Assembly: GCA_041391725.1 (NCBI GenBank)
Contig: JAWKNL010000001.1
Span: 248,001-312,000, forward strand
Direction of reading: 5' to 3'
Origin: JAGQVA01 sp041391725
GTDB lineage: Bacteria > Bacteroidota > Bacteroidia > J057
DNA: 64,000 nt
Shown: positions 19,817 to 28,763 of the stretch, one piece after another
Position numbering within the stretch: position 1 is the stretch's first letter
How the letters are laid out: each line of letters opens with the position of its first letter
Position numbers and translations under genes: made by a program
Notes under the pieces: model-generated
Seen by the model: only the letters and a program-made list of their open reading frames with translations
Told to the model about the DNA's origin: nothing
Databases searched by the model: none

Positions 19817-20317
19817 TTACAACGGCTTCATCTGTTCAAACGTCTCGTGGCAGTCGTTGCAGTGGTGAATGGCGCGGCAGGCGGTGGGACCAAAAGTGCT
19901 CAGCAGTCTGGTATTGGTAGAATTACATTTGGGACATTGCGCATATTTCAGTTCTTCCATGGTTAATTCTCCTTCAAATGGCCGCGGCGGACTCAGTCCA
20001 AAATCTTTCAGCAGTTGCCTTCCTTTTGTGCTGATCTGATTGGTAGTCCAGGACTGTCTGTAACTGATTTTTACTTCCATTTCCCTTATACCCGCTTCTT
20101 CCAGGGTTTTGACCACATCATTTTTCATCATTTCTATAGCCGGGCAGCCTGCAAAAGTGGGCACAATTTCTACAAATACCTTTTCACCTTCCACCCGCAC
20201 ATCCTTCACTACACCCAGTTGAACCAGTGAAATCACAGGTATTTCCGGGTCTTTGACCTTCTCCAGGAGGGTGAAAATTTCTTCTTTTGTGTACATGGAT
20301 TCGGGTTTTCTTACCAT
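19817..20317 (-). CDS. paaD: Phenylacetyl-CoA epoxygenase maturation protein PaaD
   Basis: The MIP18/DUF59 domain lies near the N-terminus (VKDPEIPVISLVQLGVV), with VPTFAGCPAIEMMKND containing the conserved Cys. The C-terminal zinc-ribbon-like part reads CPKCNST ... CRAIHHCNDCHETF. Length (166) fits PaaD/PaaJ. PaaD is needed for Fe-S/di-iron assembly of the PaaABC oxygenase that epoxidises the ring of phenylacetyl-CoA. The start at 20317 overlaps paaC by 7 bp; an alternative ATG at 20296 (MYTKEEIFTLL) is closer to usual family N-termini. It is the last gene of the paa operon in this window. Confidence 0.92.
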   Translation of the reverse strand: MVRKPESMYTKEEIFTLLEKVKDPEIPVISLVQLGVVKDVRVEGEKVFVEIVPTFAGCPAIEMMKNDVVKTLEEAGIREMEVKISYRQSWTTNQISTKGRQLLKDFGLSPPRPFEGELTMEELKYAQCPKCNSTNTRLLSTFGPTACRAIHHCNDCHETFEQMKPL

Positions 20318-21066
20318 TTGGCATGCGGATCAATAGCAAAAACCTCTGTCATCTCAGCCAGTAGCGGAGAAAGCCACTGCGTGTGATGCCCGGTTCTTCC
20401 GCCAAAGTGTTCTACCACTTCACCGGCAGGAGGCACAATCAAACCACAATTTCGCAGAAAAGATTCGACCTCCATCCGCCATTCTTTCATCAGGGTATCT
20501 TCCAGTGGCTGCACCCGCTCAGCCGCCAGCACCTCACTGAAAACCGTAGGTTCAAAAATGCCAAAAGCGATGGGATATACTTCATTTAGCGCAGTCTGAA
20601 GTTTCTGATTCGATTCCTGAGAGGCTTTTCCCAACTGTTCCAGAAATACCCGTGCGTGCATCTGGTGGTATTTTTCTTCCCTGGCAATTTTGTATGCCAG
20701 TTCAGCCAGCGGCTTGTAAGAAGATTCTGAAAGATGTTTCAGCCGCACTTTATCCGCCATATCGAATAAATAATGCCTGACCAGACTGAATGCATAATCG
20801 CCAATAGGATATTCGACCAGATGGCAACAGTGATATTCTTCCGCAGGGCGCATAAACGCATTTGTATCGGGGTCAGTTTCACCCAGTTCTTCCAGCAACT
20901 GAAAGTAAGACCAGGCATGGCCGATTTCGTCCTGCGCCATAGAGGCAAAAGCAATATCTTCTTCCAGTACGGGACCGATACCCACCCACTCAGAATTGCG
21001 GTGGCCGAGGATAATTTTATCATCCGCCAGTCGGTACAACAGGTCTTTGATCGCTTCGGTCTGCAT
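20311..21066 (-). CDS. paaC: Phenylacetyl-CoA epoxygenase structural subunit PaaC
   Basis: The 251-residue ferritin-like four-helix protein reads LYRLADDKIILGHRNSEWVG at the N-terminus and contains MAQDEIGHAWSYFQLL and YKIAREEKYHQMHARVF. PaaC pairs with PaaA but has lost catalytic iron; it forms the structural core of the PaaAC heterodimer. Length matches E. coli PaaC. The start is 11 bp after paaB and the stop overlaps paaD. Confidence 0.94.
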   Translation of the reverse strand: MQTEAIKDLLYRLADDKIILGHRNSEWVGIGPVLEEDIAFASMAQDEIGHAWSYFQLLEELGETDPDTNAFMRPAEEYHCCHLVEYPIGDYAFSLVRHYLFDMADKVRLKHLSESSYKPLAELAYKIAREEKYHQMHARVFLEQLGKASQESNQKLQTALNEVYPIAFGIFEPTVFSEVLAAERVQPLEDTLMKEWRMEVESFLRNCGLIVPPAGEVVEHFGGRTGHHTQWLSPLLAEMTEVFAIDPHAKW

Positions 21067-21077
21067 TTTTTCAGGTA

Positions 21078-21590
21078 TTAATTTCGAATAATCACTTTAC
21101 GTGGAGCTTTGCCTTCCAGGGTTGGCAGGTGAATGACCGTTACCTGCTGACCTTTTTCCACCCGGGCAACCACCTGCTCAGTAGCCGGTTTCTCTGAGGT
21201 GCCACTTTCTCTTTCCAGACGGGCAAACAACTCGCGCTTAAAAGTTTCGATGGTATCTTTCACCTTATAGCCATTGCCTTCGCGGTAGTTTTTGTCGAAG
21301 GCGTGAAGAAACATATCCGAGTCTTCATAGCTTGTGGCATGAATATCGCGGCTTTTCACGACCCAGATATTGGCGCATTGTTCTCTTCTGCCAAACTGTT
21401 CTTTGGCAAGTACCAGTGCCATTTCGGCATTAGGCGCGTGAACCGAGCCGGTATGCACGTGTTGTTGTCCCCGTTCCTGCTGGGTAAACACCTCATAGGT
21501 CTGCCATTGCAGTTTATCTTCCTCTTCATAGGGCGTTTCCTGAGAGGGAAGTGAGATTCGGTTGACGCGGGGGTCGTGAGATTGGGTCAT
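21078..21590 (-). CDS. paaB: Phenylacetyl-CoA epoxygenase subunit PaaB, with long C-terminal extension
   Basis: The core PaaB motif is clear: WQTYEVFTQQERGQQHVHTG, SVHAPNAEMALVLAKEQFG and CANIWVVKSRDIHAT. At 170 residues it is much longer than the roughly 95-residue E. coli protein. The extra C-terminal part (TFKRELFARLERESGTSEKP onward) is charged and ends in a hydrophobic strand pair. PaaB bridges PaaAC dimers. The gene is 12 bp downstream of paaA in the same operon. Confidence 0.92.
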   Translation of the reverse strand: MTQSHDPRVNRISLPSQETPYEEEDKLQWQTYEVFTQQERGQQHVHTGSVHAPNAEMALVLAKEQFGRREQCANIWVVKSRDIHATSYEDSDMFLHAFDKNYREGNGYKVKDTIETFKRELFARLERESGTSEKPATEQVVARVEKGQQVTVIHLPTLEGKAPRKVIIRN

Positions 21591-21602
21591 GGATGGTTAA
21601 TA

Positions 21603-22592
21603 TTAAGCCAGTGGAGCTACGTATTCTTCTTTCGGATTGAGCAACGCCCTGCGCACCCAGCGGCCTTTTTCTTCGGCATAACGACGTACGGCGAGGCGTT
21701 CCTTATTGCATGGGCCATTGCCATTGATTACCTGTTTGAAAACCTCCCAGTCGGGTTCGGTATATTCCCACTGGCCGGTTGCCATATTTTTTTTCAGATT
21801 GGGATCGGGAATGACCAGGCCCAGTTCCTGAATTTTGGGTACATACATATCGAGGAATGCCTGGCGCATTTCGTCATTGGTGGCAAGTTTCACTTTCCAT
21901 TTGACCAGTTTCGCCGTGTGCTGGGACATTTTATCAGGCGGACCAAAAAAGTGCATAATGGGTTCCCACCATCGGTTGAGCGCTTCCTGCACCATCTGTT
22001 GTTGCACAGGAGTGCCTGTGGCGAGGTGCACGACGGTGTCGTGGCCATATTTGAGATGGAATGACTCTTCGTAGCAGATTCGCTCCAGGGCACGGCAGTA
22101 GGGGCCGTAAGAGCCTTTGGAGTTTGTGACCTGGTTGACGATGGCTCCTGCATCAATCAGCCATGCGATGACCGCAGTGTCGGCCCAGGTTACTGCGGGG
22201 TAGTTAAAAACATTGGAGTATTTGGATTTGCCATTGATCAGATCGGAAAGCATGGCTTCGCGCGACTTGCCGAGGGTCTCAGCGGCAGCGTAGAGAAGCT
22301 GGCCGTGGCCTACTTCATCCTGCACCTTGGCCATAAGGGCAAGTTTGCGGCGGAAGCCGGGCGCGCGGGTAATCCAGGTGCCTTCGGGCAGAGCGCCAAT
22401 GATTTCAGAGTGCGCATGCTGTTCGATCATACGCGTGAGCTGGCGCCGGTATTCGTAGGGCATCCAGTCTGTGGGTTCAATTTTGAGTCCGGCGTCAATT
22501 TTGGCTTCAAACTCAGCCAGTTTGATGGGATCCTCGTCTTCGAGGCGGGTTCCCATATTATCGATTTCGATGACAGAAAGGCTACCGTACAT
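21603..22592 (-). CDS. paaA: Phenylacetyl-CoA epoxygenase catalytic subunit PaaA
   Basis: The 329-residue di-iron oxygenase subunit starts MYGSLSVIEIDNMGTRLEDE at 22592; the longer ORF from 22718 lies inside tetR and is rejected. Iron-ligand regions are visible: MIEQHAHSEIIG, AKVQDEVGHGQLLY and ERICYEESFHLKYGHD (ExxH). PaaA inserts one oxygen atom into the aromatic ring of phenylacetyl-CoA, the first committed step of aerobic hybrid phenylacetate catabolism. It overlaps the 3' end of tetR by 11 bp, indicating co-transcription. Confidence 0.95.
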   Translation of the reverse strand: MYGSLSVIEIDNMGTRLEDEDPIKLAEFEAKIDAGLKIEPTDWMPYEYRRQLTRMIEQHAHSEIIGALPEGTWITRAPGFRRKLALMAKVQDEVGHGQLLYAAAETLGKSREAMLSDLINGKSKYSNVFNYPAVTWADTAVIAWLIDAGAIVNQVTNSKGSYGPYCRALERICYEESFHLKYGHDTVVHLATGTPVQQQMVQEALNRWWEPIMHFFGPPDKMSQHTAKLVKWKVKLATNDEMRQAFLDMYVPKIQELGLVIPDPNLKKNMATGQWEYTEPDWEVFKQVINGNGPCNKERLAVRRYAEEKGRWVRRALLNPKEEYVAPLA

Positions 22593-23199
22593 TTGTATCG
22601 TTTGAAGGTGAAACAGAAAGGCCCGCGAGGATAAAGTGAGCGGCTTCATTGCCAATATCTTCGACCGACATTTTGCCTTCGGGGCGGTACCACTGGTGGA
22701 TCCAGTTGATGGAAGCAATCATCATGGAAGTAGTAAACCGGGGATTTGCATTTCTGAAAATCCCTTCACCGATTCCTTCTTCTATGAGTTGGATGAAAGC
22801 AGATTCGTAGCGGTCAATGAGGGCTTTATATTCACTGCGGCGAGGTTCTTCGAGGTGAATCCATTCCTGAAAAAAAATCGCAGACGCATCCTGATTTCGG
22901 ATGATGACCGAAATATGCGCCTTTACCATTTGTTCGAGTCTTTTTTCAACGGGCAGTGAAGTTTCAGAAAGCGGGAGAACCGTATCGAGAAATTCGCGTG
23001 CGCAGCGAATGGCAATTTCCCAGAGGATTTCATCCTTGGACTGGTAATGGCTGTAAAGACTTGCAGGTTTTATGTCGAGGGTTTGTGCCAGGTCGCGCAT
23101 AGAGGCGGTTTGGAAGCCTTTTTTGCTGAAAAGGCCACGTGCAGCGCTGAGTATTTCCTGCTTTCGCAGACTTAAGTCCTGAATACGGGTAATCGGCAT
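22582..23199 (-). CDS. TetR-family regulator of the paa operon
   Basis: The 205-residue protein has an N-terminal helix-turn-helix (RKQEILSAARGLFSKKGFQT, then DIKPASLYSHYQSKDEI) and a helical ligand-binding domain ending in NEAAHFILAGLSV. It is the first gene of the cluster and overlaps paaA. A palindromic operator sits 8-24 bp upstream of its start. By analogy with PaaR-type TetR regulators it probably represses itself and paaABCD until phenylacetyl-CoA binds. The ligand is inferred from context, not seen. Confidence 0.88.
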   Translation of the reverse strand: MPITRIQDLSLRKQEILSAARGLFSKKGFQTASMRDLAQTLDIKPASLYSHYQSKDEILWEIAIRCAREFLDTVLPLSETSLPVEKRLEQMVKAHISVIIRNQDASAIFFQEWIHLEEPRRSEYKALIDRYESAFIQLIEEGIGEGIFRNANPRFTTSMMIASINWIHQWYRPEGKMSVEDIGNEAAHFILAGLSVSPSNDTNVR

Positions 23200-23207
23200 A
23201 AGTACTA

Positions 23208-23223
23208 CCTAATGTTCGTTAGG
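23208..23223. promoter_or_regulatory. Palindromic operator for the TetR regulator
   Basis: CCTAATGTTCGTTAGG is a near-perfect 16-bp palindrome (arms CCTAAtG / CGTTAGG), with the centre about 16 bp upstream of the tetR start. A further TTAGG follows at 23228. Size, symmetry and position fit a TetR dimer site for autoregulation of tetR-paaABCD. Confidence 0.7.
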
Positions 23224-23345
23224 CAAGTTAGGAAAAATATATGGAACGGGCAAATGGGGGAGACGGATAAGAAGACCGTAACACGCGAGTTAATGAGGTA
23301 CTTTCTTCATGAAGTAGGATTTTTGGCTTTGATAGATAAACATCG

Positions 23346-23374
23346 TTAATCTCCGCAAAATCTGCGGAGATTAA
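23346..23374. other. Perfect 12-bp inverted repeat (hairpin)
   Basis: Arms TTAATCTCCGCA and TGCGGAGATTAA are separated by 5 nt. There is no adjacent T-run long enough for a classical intrinsic terminator on either strand. It lies between yjdM and tetR, downstream of yjdM on the minus strand, and could end yjdM transcription or block read-through. Confidence 0.5.
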
Positions 23375-23496
23375 TCACGGGTAAGGGCAGTTTTTTTCCG
23401 TGAGGCCCCAAACAACTCTTTTCCAAAAACCAGCATATCCGGAATGATCAGGGCAAGTACAATCAGCAACCAGAGAAAATGCCAAAATCATTGATA

Positions 23497-23841
23497 TCAG
23501 GCTTTTCTGACAAACTCTGATTTTAAAGCCATAGCTCCAAAACCATCAATTTTGCAATCAATATTATGGTCTCCTTCGGTCAGCCGGATGTTTTTCACTT
23601 TGGTACCCGGCCTTTATGGGAGCAGTGGATCCTTTTTACGGGTAAATTTTTTCACTACAACAACCGAATCACCATCCTGCAAGAGATTTCCATTGGCATC
23701 CTTTACTACCAGCGTATCTTCTTCCTGCAAATCCTGCGGATTCCATTCATGACCACATTCCGGGCAGGTGTAAAGTTCCTCTCCGGTAAAGTATCCATAA
23801 GGTGATTTACACTGGGGACAGGGTTTCATTTCGTCAGACAT
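23497..23841 (-). CDS. yjdM: YjdM/PhnA-family zinc-ribbon protein (two compensating indels)
   Basis: The N-terminal zinc ribbon is CPQCKSPYGYFTGEELYTC with a second CPECGHEW pair. LVVKDANGNLLQDGDSV follows, and the family C-terminus KVKNIRLTEGDHNIDC ... FGAMALKSEFVRKA ends in a TGA at 23497. Between about 23650 and 23605 the frame slips and returns: the expected KGSTAPIKAG is in another frame. The total length (114 codons) still matches the family. Members were named after alkylphosphonate operons but their role is unproven. The paired indels point to sequence errors rather than decay. Confidence 0.82.
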
Positions 23842-23990
23842 CTTTTTAATTTTAAAATTCCCTGCGAATAAACATGAATTCTTGCGAAATAGTACTGCTG
23901 AAAGTCATTTTGTCGCTGGTTAATATAACTTAGTTTTGCAATGGCAACAATCCTCATATATGGCAGAAGCCCTATATAGCCTATCAGGTG

Positions 23991-25175
23991 ATGAAAAAAA
24001 TACTCCAGCACTTGTTTTGATTTTTTATCATTATATTGATAAGTCGATGCTCCATCTCTGAGCCGGATGAAGCCAGAATCAGTTCAGAAAAATCACAAAA
24101 AAGCTTTCGCGACTTTCAAATATTCATAGCGTTTACCCGAGATCGCAAAAGCTCCCAGAAACAATGCTCCAGTGCCGAAAACAGAATTAGGCAGGTTATT
24201 ATTTTACGATCCGATTTTGTCCGGGGACAAAGATGTCGCCAGCAACTGTCATCACCCGGCAATGGTTATGCAGAATATAGAGATATATCCATTGGGGTAA
24301 ATGGAAAAGGTTTTGCCAGCAAAGGGTCTTTAATACGCCCAATCATATTCCATTTGTAAAACGAAATGCGCATACAATCCTTAATGCTGCATTTAATGGG
24401 ATCAGTACATCTAACCAATACCTCCCGGAGGACGCACCAATGTTTTGGGATTCACCAGTAAAAAGTCTGGAGAAACAGGCATTGGAGCCCATTCTGGCGC
24501 TTGAAGAAATGAGAGAAACTAATTTTTCGAAGGAGGAAATATTAGTCGAGGTGGTAAACAGGTTAAAAGGCATCCCAAAGTATGCCTCACTATTCCAAGC
24601 GGCATTTCCGGAACCCGACCCCATCAATGCAGATAATATCGGCAAATCGATTGCAACCTTCGAACGACTTAATAACTGCCAATGCGGTTTGATCAATATA
24701 TGAGAGGCGACTCCAACGCAATTTCATTGGGTGAAAAAGAAGGGTTTATGTTGTTTAAAAAAGTCGGTTGTGGTAATTGTCATAATGGACCCATGTTTTC
24801 TGATTATAAAACGCACATTTTAGGAGTGCCACATAACACAAAATTATCGGAACCCGATAAAGGGACAAATGATGAGTATGCATTTCGGACAGCCAGTTTG
24901 AGAAACCTTCGGTTTACGCGCCCTATATGCACAACGGAACTTTTAATACGTTAAAAGAGAAGTATTGGAATTCTATGAAGATATAGCAGATGGTAAAAGC
25001 AGAAATGAAGAAATAACAAAACAGCAATTTGATCCCTTATAAAGAATTGAAGCTGACGGTAAAGGAAATGGGGCCCATCATCTCTTTTCTGAATGCGTTA
25101 AGTGATTCTGAATTTGATAAAGACATCCTGCAGTCCGTCCCCAGCGGTCTGGCGGTAGGAGGAAATATCGATTAG
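23991..25175 (+). pseudogene. Di-haem cytochrome c peroxidase (MauG/CCP family), frameshifted
   Basis: Joining frames gives a lipoprotein-like leader (FFIIILISRCS), LGRLLFYDPILSGDKDVA, RNAHTILNAAFNG, APMFWDSPVKSLEKQALEPI and EEMRETNFSKEE. Then come SIATFERL, GFMLFKKVGCGNCHNGPMFS with an intact second CxxCH, FRTASLRNLRFTRPYMHNGT and a C-terminal GPIISFLNALSD, ending at 25175. This is the full order of a bacterial di-haem peroxidase. The first haem motif reads SNCHH without its first Cys. At least six frame changes are needed. If functional, it would reduce H2O2 in the periplasm. Confidence 0.75.
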
Positions 25176-25201
25176 TTTTATTTTGTTAAGGGCTTGCCGT
25201 A

Positions 25202-25611
25202 TCATTTCGCCACCAACGCCAACACACCAATTTCAGGCATTCCCTGGAAATCGTTGAGATTTGCCGTTGCTATTTGAGGAATATCATTTGCCATTGCAAC
25301 AGAGACGATTTCCAGATCGAACACTCGATTTCCACGAGGTTGATATTTTTGAATGAGTTGCTCAAAGTGGCCAAGGCTTGCAGGGGTTGGATATAAAGTG
25401 GTGGCATTTTTTGAACCTCCTGATAAAACTTCATTGAATCAGCTATACCAACATTTAATTTCGAACAAACCGCAAAAATTCAGAAATAACCTTAGTCGGC
25501 ACGATAACTCATATGCAGGATTGGTCAGTATTGCAACAGCGGAGGCATAGTAACCCGACTGGGCATCCAAACCATAGACCAATACATTGGTGTCAGGATA
25601 ATCCTACTCAT
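25202..25611 (-). pseudogene. PIN-domain toxin (VapC-like), frameshifted
   Basis: The start ATG at 25611 overlaps the antitoxin stop. After MSRIIL the frame shifts into DTNVLVYGLDAQS, the N-terminal acidic motif of PIN ribonucleases. The C-terminal part reads LYPTPASLGHFEQLIQKY, RGNRVFDLEIVSVAMAND and IATANLNDFQGMPEIGVL, holding the remaining PIN acidic residues. A middle frame change lies around 25440-25500. Total length of about 136 codons is normal for VapC. Such toxins cleave RNA and are neutralised by the upstream antitoxin. Confidence 0.72.
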
Positions 25612-25813
25612 GCGCAAAATCCCGTATATTCACAAGATCCAGCTTTCCTCCGAGATTGACGCTGCCGAGCAGACTCCATTCCCGCTTAGGTGGGGGAGGT
25701 GTCTCATCCAGAGCGATAACGGTTACGATCACACGCTTACCGAGAAAATGTTGAAGGTGTGCCTGATTCAATAAAGATTCGCCCCAATGTCCTTGTATGG
25801 TAATTGCTTGCAT
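25604..25813 (-). CDS. VapB-like antitoxin
   Basis: The 69-residue protein starting MQAITIQGHWGESLLNQAH at 25813 contains LGKRVIVTVIALDE and a C-terminal REWSLLGSVNLGGKLD ... NIRDFAHE, which is the usual toxin-binding tail in Bacteroidota VapB-type antitoxins. Its TAG overlaps the PIN toxin start. The ORF is intact although the toxin is not. Confidence 0.65.
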   Translation of the reverse strand: MQAITIQGHWGESLLNQAHLQHFLGKRVIVTVIALDETPPPPKREWSLLGSVNLGGKLDLVNIRDFAHE

Positions 25814-25875
25814 AATCTGCTTTTTTCTCAATGTACGTAATACAGTCCAGATTGTCTAGTTTCGTTATGGTTTTT

Positions 25876-26732
25876 TCATTCAATTCTTATACTTCTCATC
25901 ACTCCTTCCGCAACAAAACTGTGGCCGAAATGATCTGGCAGGCCGCCAATGGCCATATTCCAGGTAATGGTTTCCTTCATCAGGAAGACGCTAAACATCA
26001 GCGCGCTCACAATCTCTACATATGAAAAGGGTGGAAGCCGCCTGCTTTCAGGTGCTTCAGGCCAAAGAAAAACAGATATGCACCAATTAATGTCCCCAGT
26101 AAAATTGCATGTCCGGCGCCAAATAATACATCCATACCGTCGGGAACAGGCCGGTTGATGAGGATAAAAGGCAGGAAAACCACGACCCCCGCCATGTTCT
26201 GATAAAAGATAATTTCTGTCCGGCTGTAGAATCCAGAAACTTTCTTAAACACCACCACGCTGGTTGCATGGATCATGGCAGTAAACAGGGCTGCGGTCAT
26301 TCCCACAAAATCTCGGTTGGCAAAGGTAAAGGGTTTGTCGGCATAGACCAGCGCGATTCCCGAAAAAGCCAGCAGCATGACCACCAGATTGCGACGGGTA
26401 ATTTTTTCATCCAGATACAAACTTCCTATCAGCGCTACAAATATGGGCCATGTATGAAATCAGCACAGCATTGGCAATGGAAGTGTAAATGAAAGTGTAA
26501 AAAACAAATACATCCGCAACGTATTGAGTACCGAAATCCCGATCATAAAGGGATAATTGCCGCGGAAAATCTGTTGTTTTCGGGAGACCATAATGGCCCC
26601 CACAATGGCCGTGGAAAATCGCCCGCATAAAACTCATCGAGGTGGCAGCCACATGAATATTCTTGATAAAAACCCGCTCGCGCCTGCCATCGTCGCCGAG
26701 GCCAAAATTGCCATAAGTGCTCTTTCACGCAT
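25876..26732 (-). pseudogene. EamA/DMT-family drug/metabolite transporter, frameshifted
   Basis: Minus-strand frames reconstruct an EamA-type permease of about 285 residues. It starts MRERALMAILASATMAGASG, continues FPFMIGISVLNTLRMYLFFT-like helices, then SLYLDEKITRRNLVVMLLAF (the conserved helix 4-5 loop), a second EamA half (VGMTAALFTAMIHATSVVVF, YQNMAGVVVFLPFILI, GAYLFFFGLKHLKAGG) and a last helix before IRIE at 25878. Frame changes occur near 26640, 26450, 26020 and 25970. The substrate is unknown. Confidence 0.72.
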
Positions 26733-26813
26733 ATAATGTGCAGGCAGTCAGTGATATACCTGCCTGCATAACGCCGCAAATATAGCGGTTTTCGACTGGC
26801 AGAAAGCTACGGG

Positions 26814-26845
26814 TTTGGGATAATTTTCAGGATTTTCTATCTTTA
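26814..26845 (+). promoter_or_regulatory. Candidate Bacteroidota promoter
   Basis: TTTG (26814-26817) and TATCTTTA (26838-26845) are separated by 20 bp and resemble the -33 TTTG / -7 TAnnTTTG promoter of Bacteroidota, 15 bp before the Uma2 start codon. Confidence 0.4.
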
Positions 26846-26860
26846 TTTAAAGAGAAAGCT

Positions 26861-27413
26861 ATGGCTGTATTACCCGTTCGGCGTCTTGTTTCAGTAGAAG
26901 ATTACCACCGTATGGCAGAAGCAGGGATTCTGACTGAAAGGGATCGTGTAGAACTGATTGATGGGAAATTATAAATATGGGTCCTATTGAAAGCAAATGT
27001 GCGGGACATGTAAATAAAATTAATGCTATTCTCTCACGGCTTTTAAAAAAGAGCGCTGTGGTTAGCGTTCAAAATCACGTCCACCTCAACGACTTCTCGG
27101 AGCCAGAGCCGGATATAGCTGTATTGAGGCCTTCACCTGACTTTTATATATCCCATCATCCCCAGCCAGAGGATATTACCTGGTCATGGAAGTATCTGAT
27201 TCCTCCCTTAACTGGGACAGGGAAAACAAACTCCCGATGTACGCCGCAGCAGGCGTAAAAGAGTGTTGGCTGGTGAATATCGTGGCTAAAGAAATCGAAG
27301 TTTACAGAGTTCCTTCCGGCAACATCTACAAATACCGGGAAATTGCCCGGGAAAATGATACTATTTCTCTCACAGATTTTGACCTCTCAGTCGCTGTAAG
27401 CGATATATTGTAA
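26861..27413 (+). pseudogene. Uma2-family (DUF820) putative restriction endonuclease, frameshifted
   Basis: The N-terminus MAVLPVRRLVSVEDYHRMAE and AGILTERDRVELIDGKL is followed after a frame change near 26973 by SKCAGHVNKINAIL. Next come SEPEPDIAVLRP (Asp of the PD-(D/E)XK core), then a second frame change and LVMEVSDSSLNWDRENKLPM with AGVKECWLVN (Glu and Lys of the core). The end DFDLSVAVSDIL at 27413 is typical. The family is abundant in cyanobacteria and Bacteroidota and is thought to be nuclease-like. Confidence 0.8.
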
Positions 27414-27442
27414 TCCTCTCTACGTTTTTGCCTATTGGCGGT

Positions 27443-27482
27443 TCTCGCAAAGAACGCAAAGGTCTCGCAAAGATCGCCAAGA
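27443..27482. repeat. Two tandem 20-bp units (TCTCGCAAAGA...)
   Basis: TCTCGCAAAGAACGCAAAGG is followed by a second, slightly diverged copy at exactly 20 bp. The surrounding DNA (27421-27560) is non-coding and also repeats a TTTTTGCCTATT segment at both ends. It lies between the convergent Uma2 and Gfo/Idh genes. Confidence 0.55.
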
Positions 27483-27569
27483 GCCTCTTCGCGGACTTTG
27501 CGTGAAACCCTTTGTGCCTCTCCAGGTTTTTGCCTATTTCGGTTGAGTATAAATCAAAAATCGTATTTC

Positions 27570-28641
27570 TTATTTCAGCACAACTGTGTGCCCCGTCCGA
27601 AATGCCTCGTCTGCTGCCAGCACGATTTTCAGGCTGTTGATGGCGTCGTTGACGTGTGGTGTCATGTCCCGATCGTCCCGAATCGCGCGCAAAAATACTG
27701 CCTGCTCCAGGTCGCATAGTCCCTGATGATCGGGTTCAAATGTGGTATCGACCATTTCGTCGGGTTTGAGAAATTTGCCGTCAGTACCCGTAGCTGCATA
27801 ATGCACTTTCAAGGCATTGGTGGTAGAATGTCCATCCACATCATCAGACCCACTCGGTGCGCTCTGTACCAGATTTATCCACGATACTCACACAACCTTT
27901 CGGGCCGATCACGTCCTTGACGAAATAGGCGGTTTCACCATCATGGGCCCCCACCCTGCTTCGTACCAGCCTACAGATCCATCGTCAAAAGTGACATGCA
28001 GATGGCCGTAATTGTACATCCCGGGTTTGATCTCGTCGGTAGGCGTGCACCGATGGCATTGACCGATACAGGGTTTGCCCCTGTCATCAGACACATCACA
28101 TCCACATAATGCACACCGCAATCCACGATGGAGACATGGACTGCATCAGGTTTTTATGCACGGCCCAGGTACTCCCGTGGCTTTGCTGGTTGAGGTTCAT
28201 ACGCATTACCAGCGGTTTGCCAAGGGTGCGGGCGATCTCGATAAATTTTTCCCAGGCAGGGTGTACACGCAGGATATAACCGATGACGATTTTTTTGCCT
28301 TTGGCTATGGCCAGGTCGCGAATTTCTTCGGCTTCTGCCACCGTTTCTGCAGTGGTTTTCCACAAAACATGGGCACTCGCATTGAGTGCCATTTTCACAT
28401 ATTGTGCAGTGTATCGGGATAGGTATTGATGGAAACGGCGTCGGGCCTGGTTTCTGCAAGTGCCTTTTCATAACTATCAAACTGCGGGAGTCCGCCCAGT
28501 TCTGCGGCAAGTCTGCCACGGCTTTCGGGCCCGCGGGCTACCAGCCCTACAATTTGAAACTCAGGCATTTTGTGATAAGCCCGGGCATGGGATGCACCCA
28601 TATTTCCACAGCCTACAACCAGTACTTTAATCGGGGTTCAT
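27570..28641 (-). pseudogene. Gfo/Idh/MocA-family oxidoreductase, frameshifted
   Basis: Joined frames read IKVLVVGCGNMGASHARAYH (NAD(P)-binding GxGxxGxxH), LVARGPESRGRLAAELGGLP, DAVSINTYPDTLHN, AKGKKIVIGYILRVHPAWEK, and PIVDCGVHYVDVMCLMTG, which holds the family catalytic-type H. The C-terminal half is VHYAATGTDGKFLKPDE ... AVFLRAIRDDRDMTPHVND. The start codon at 28641 is followed at once by an indel. At least five frame changes are required. By family it would be a sugar or inositol dehydrogenase; substrate unknown. It is divergent from the PVC-type gene. Confidence 0.75.
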
Positions 28642-28763
28642 ATTCGGTTTCTTTATTGAAAACTAATTTCCTTTTACAAATATAAAAGAACTCAACTGTA
28701 AAATGTATATTCAAATCGCCCAATAAGGCTGGGCTAACGTTGTACTTCCTTTTCTCCGCAATT

